Positions 4,098-6,749 of a DNA stretch of 6,749 nt are shown here, piece by piece; the first letter of the stretch is position 1, and every line of letters starts with the position of its first letter. The stretch is from Pseudomonadota bacterium (GTDB taxonomy: Bacteria; Pseudomonadota; Alphaproteobacteria; Acetobacterales; Acetobacteraceae). The position numbers and the translations under genes were made by a program. The notes below the pieces were generated by a model that saw nothing but the letters and a program-made list of their open reading frames with translations, had not been told where the DNA came from and searched no databases. Location of the stretch: the NCBI GenBank assembly GCA_021785335.1, contig JAJYFW010000101.1:1-6749 (forward strand), read 5' to 3'.

Positions 4098-6749
4098 ATG
4101 CCGCGCGATCACATCGAGTATTCCCAGGCCGTCGGCGACCAGGTCGCCTATACGACCTGCTACATGTGCGCCTGCCGTTGCGGCATCAAAGTCCACTTGA
4201 AGGACGGCAGGCTCCGCTACATCGAGGGAAACCGCGACCATCCCGTGAACCGCGGCGTGCTCTGCGCCAAGGGCTCGGCGGGGATCATGAACGTGCTGTC
4301 GCCGGCGCGGCTGCGCAAGCCGCTGAAGCGCGTCGGGCCAAGGGGCGCGGGCGAGTTCGCCGAGATCGAGTGGGACGAGGCGATGGCGATCGTAGCCGAC
4401 CGGCTGCGCCGCATCCGCGAAACGGACCCGAACCAACTCGCCTTCTTCACCGGGCGCGACCAGTCGCAGTCGCTGACCGGGTATTTCGCGCAGATGTTCG
4501 GCACCATGAACTTCGCGGCGCATGGCGGGTTCTGCACCGTGAACATGGCGGCGGCCGGGCTTTATTCGGTGGGTGGCGCGTTCTGGGAGTTCGGCGAGCC
4601 GGACTGGGACCATGCGAAGCTGTTCCTGATGATCGGGATCGCCGAGGACCACGATTCCAACCCGATCAAGCTCGGGCTCGGCAAGCTCAAGGAGCGCGGG
4701 GCGAAGGTCGTTGCCGTCAACCCGGTGCGCACCGGCTACGCCGCCGTCGCGGACGAGTTCGTGGCCATCACACCGGGCACCGACGGGTTGCTCGTCTTCG
4801 CGTTGATCCATTGCCTGCTGGAGAGCGGCAGGGTCGATCTCGAGTTCCTGGTCCGCTACACCAACGCGCATTATCTGGTGATCGATGCGCCCGGGGCCGC
4901 GGACCACGGGCTGTTCGCACGCGACGGTGAGGGCAGGGCGCTCGCGTGGGACCGCGCGACGGGGACCGCGGCGCCCGCCGAGGAAGCCGGCATCAATCCG
5001 CAGTTGTTGGGCCGCTATACGCTGGCCGACGGGCGGGCGGCGCGGCCGGCTTTCGCGCTGTTCGCCGAGCGGTTCCTGGCGCCCGAGTACGCGCCCGAGG
5101 CGGTGGCGGCGACCTGCGGGGTGCCGGCGGAGACGATCCGGCGGATTGCCGCCGAGATCGCCGAGATCGCCTTCAACCAGCCGGTGGTGCTCGAGCAGCC
5201 CTGGACGGACAGCAACGGGCGACGGCACGAGACGATGGTTGGCCGGCCGGTGGCGATTCACGCGATGCGCGGAATTTCCGCCCACTCCAACGGGTTTCAC
5301 ACCTGCCGGGCGATCCATCTGTTGCAGATGCTCATCGGTGCCGTCGATACGCCGGGCTCCTGGCGCTACAAGTCGCCCTATCCGAAGCCGATCCCGGCAG
5401 GGCCGGTGCCTGGCGGCAAGCTGCGCAGGGACGACGGATCGCTGGCCACGCCGCCAATCGGGTTTCCAAAGGGACCAGAGGACCTGCTGGTCGATGAAGC
5501 CGGCGAGCCGATGCGCATCGACCGCGCGTTCTCCTGGGAGGCGCCGATCGCGGTGCACGGACTGATGCACCTCGCGATCGGGGAGGCGCACGCCCAGACG
5601 CACCAGAAGATCGACACGCTGATGATCTACATGGCGAACGTTGCGTGGAACTCGGCGATGAACCCGGGCGATGCGATGCAGATGCTGACCGACCAGAACG
5701 AGGACGGCAGCTATCGCATCCCGTTCGTGATCCTTTCGGACGCGTTCTTCTCCGAGACCGTGCCCTATGCCGATCACGTGCTGCCTGACACGACGTATCT
5801 GGAGCGTTACGATTGCATCTCGCTGCTCGACCGGCCGATTGGCTCGGCGCACGGTCCGGCGGACGCGATCCGCGTGCCGGTGCTGACGCCGGACCGCGAT
5901 GTGCGGCCGTTCCAGGACGTGCTGATCGACCTTGCGGGAAGGCTTGGGCTGCCGCATTTCGTCGACGCGGACGGCAAGCCGCTCTACGCCTCTTACGCCG
6001 ACTACATCGTGCGCCATGAGCGCAAGCCGGGCGTGGGCCCGCTCGCGGGGTTCCGGGGCGCGGATGGAAAGGCGGTCGGGCGCGGTGCGTCGAACCCGGA
6101 CCAGCTGCGCCGCTACGAGGCGAACCGCAGCTTCTGGCGCCACCACCTTCCGGCCGAGCAGCTCTATTTCAAGCATTCCAACCGTGCCTATCTCGATGGC
6201 GCGAAGGCGATGGGGCTGATCGACGACGCCTCCAAGATCACACTCCAACTCTATAGCGAGACACTGCAGAAATTCCGGCTCGCGGCCGAGGGACATGGCG
6301 CAGTGCAGCCGCCCGAGCGGCTGCGCGAGCGTGTGGCGCGCTACATGGATCCGCTGCCGATCTGGTACACGCCGATCGAGGAGACGCTGGTGGACCGCAC
6401 GCGCTATCCGCTGCACGCGATCACGCAGCGGCCGATGGCGATGTACCATTCCTGGGGCTCGCAGAACGCCTGGCTGCGCCAGATCCTCTCGGAGAACCGG
6501 CTCTACGTGAACCGCGAGACCGCGGCGCGCCACGGCATCGCGGACGAGGACTGGGTGCGCGTCGAGAGCCGCAAGGGGTCCGTGCGCTGCCGCGCACGGC
6601 TGATGGACAACCTCAACCCGGACACGGTGTGGACGTGGAACGCGATCGGCAAGCGCTCCGGCGCGTGGACGCTCGACCGGGACGCGCCGGAAGCGCGCAC
6701 GGGCTTCCTGCTCAACCACGTGATTTCGGAATATCTCCCGCCGGACGAC
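4098..6749 (+). CDS. soeA: Molybdopterin oxidoreductase, probable sulfite dehydrogenase (quinone) subunit SoeA, partial
   Basis: 884 codons are visible with no stop; the family is usually about 950-1000 aa, so a C-terminal piece lies beyond the edge. An N-terminal [4Fe-4S] motif C21-x2-C24-x3-C28-x27-C56 is complete, with K58 just after it. The catalytic domain follows: F-T-G-R-D-Q-S-Q, then H-G-G-F-C-T-V-N-M, whose C146 is the likely molybdenum ligand, and A-E-D-H-D-S-N-P-I-K. The dinucleotide-binding domain starts near residue 770 (L-H-A-I-T-Q-R-P, then Y-H-S-W-G-S-Q-N-A-W-L-R-Q) and includes T-V-W-T-W-N-A-I-G-K-R. No twin-arginine signal is present, as expected for SoeA, which faces the cytoplasm, unlike exported PsrA/PhsA relatives. 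SoeABC oxidises sulfite to sulfate and feeds electrons to quinone. The soeA call rests on remembered similarity, and partners SoeB and SoeC are not visible. 4098 is the first canonical start in frame, but the true N-terminus may be longer. An alternative is another quinone-linked molybdoenzyme of the same clade. Confidence 0.78.
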   Translation, partial: MPRDHIEYSQAVGDQVAYTTCYMCACRCGIKVHLKDGRLRYIEGNRDHPVNRGVLCAKGSAGIMNVLSPARLRKPLKRVGPRGAGEFAEIEWDEAMAIVADRLRRIRETDPNQLAFFTGRDQSQSLTGYFAQMFGTMNFAAHGGFCTVNMAAAGLYSVGGAFWEFGEPDWDHAKLFLMIGIAEDHDSNPIKLGLGKLKERGAKVVAVNPVRTGYAAVADEFVAITPGTDGLLVFALIHCLLESGRVDLEFLVRYTNAHYLVIDAPGAADHGLFARDGEGRALAWDRATGTAAPAEEAGINPQLLGRYTLADGRAARPAFALFAERFLAPEYAPEAVAATCGVPAETIRRIAAEIAEIAFNQPVVLEQPWTDSNGRRHETMVGRPVAIHAMRGISAHSNGFHTCRAIHLLQMLIGAVDTPGSWRYKSPYPKPIPAGPVPGGKLRRDDGSLATPPIGFPKGPEDLLVDEAGEPMRIDRAFSWEAPIAVHGLMHLAIGEAHAQTHQKIDTLMIYMANVAWNSAMNPGDAMQMLTDQNEDGSYRIPFVILSDAFFSETVPYADHVLPDTTYLERYDCISLLDRPIGSAHGPADAIRVPVLTPDRDVRPFQDVLIDLAGRLGLPHFVDADGKPLYASYADYIVRHERKPGVGPLAGFRGADGKAVGRGASNPDQLRRYEANRSFWRHHLPAEQLYFKHSNRAYLDGAKAMGLIDDASKITLQLYSETLQKFRLAAEGHGAVQPPERLRERVARYMDPLPIWYTPIEETLVDRTRYPLHAITQRPMAMYHSWGSQNAWLRQILSENRLYVNRETAARHGIADEDWVRVESRKGSVRCRARLMDNLNPDTVWTWNAIGKRSGAWTLDRDAPEARTGFLLNHVISEYLPPDD

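Noticed and set aside
3577..4200. Plus-strand open frame overlapping the VOC gene and the soeA start
   Set aside because: Most of it is the shadow of the VOC gene on the opposite strand. Only its ATGs at 4021/4027 are of interest, as possible displaced soeA starts.
3909..6719. Very long open frame on the minus strand (936 codons) opposite soeA
   Set aside because: It mirrors a gene with strong G/C third positions, which removes stops on the opposite strand. Its product is an Arg/His/Val/Ala-rich composition without domains, and the plus strand has a complete enzyme signature.

Overview
The window looks like ordinary chromosome from a high-GC proteobacterium. Strong G/C preference at third codon positions, long spurious open frames on the opposite strand and the family make-up fit an alphaproteobacterium, perhaps Acetobacteraceae or a relative such as Roseomonas. 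That placement is inference from composition and remembered homologues, not from a marker gene. No RNA gene, CRISPR array, insertion sequence, attachment site, origin or long repeat was found.

Layout from left to right. A secreted PF03640-type repeat protein (minus strand) runs off the left edge. Across a 177-bp divergent gap, a class I SAM-dependent methyltransferase and a short-chain dehydrogenase/reductase (SDR) lie in tandem on the plus strand, 35 bp apart. The SDR converges on a small secreted protein of unknown function (minus strand, 119 aa). That gene is divergent from a Gfo/Idh/MocA-family oxidoreductase (plus strand), which converges with only 12 bp on a VOC/glyoxalase-fold protein (minus strand). 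Finally, divergent from the VOC gene, a large molybdopterin oxidoreductase gene runs off the right edge on the plus strand. It is best read as soeA, the catalytic subunit of the cytoplasm-facing sulfite:quinone oxidoreductase SoeABC.

The first six genes do not form an obvious single pathway. The SDR and the Gfo/Idh/MocA enzyme could both oxidise or reduce sugar-like or hydroxylated compounds, but the sequence gives no substrate. SoeA has a clear biochemical role: sulfite to sulfate, with electrons passed through SoeB (iron-sulfur) and SoeC (membrane anchor) to the quinone pool. Those two partners would be expected just beyond the right edge.

The most notable observation is at the start of soeA. 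Protein-like sequence continues in frame about 19 codons upstream of the first usable ATG (4098), but no ATG, GTG or TTG lies in that frame back to the preceding stop. Two ATGs in the neighbouring frame (4021, 4027) would join it if one more A were present in the AAA run at 4036-4038. This is either a one-base deletion or sequence error, or a shortened start. I did not find a previously undescribed multi-gene system here.
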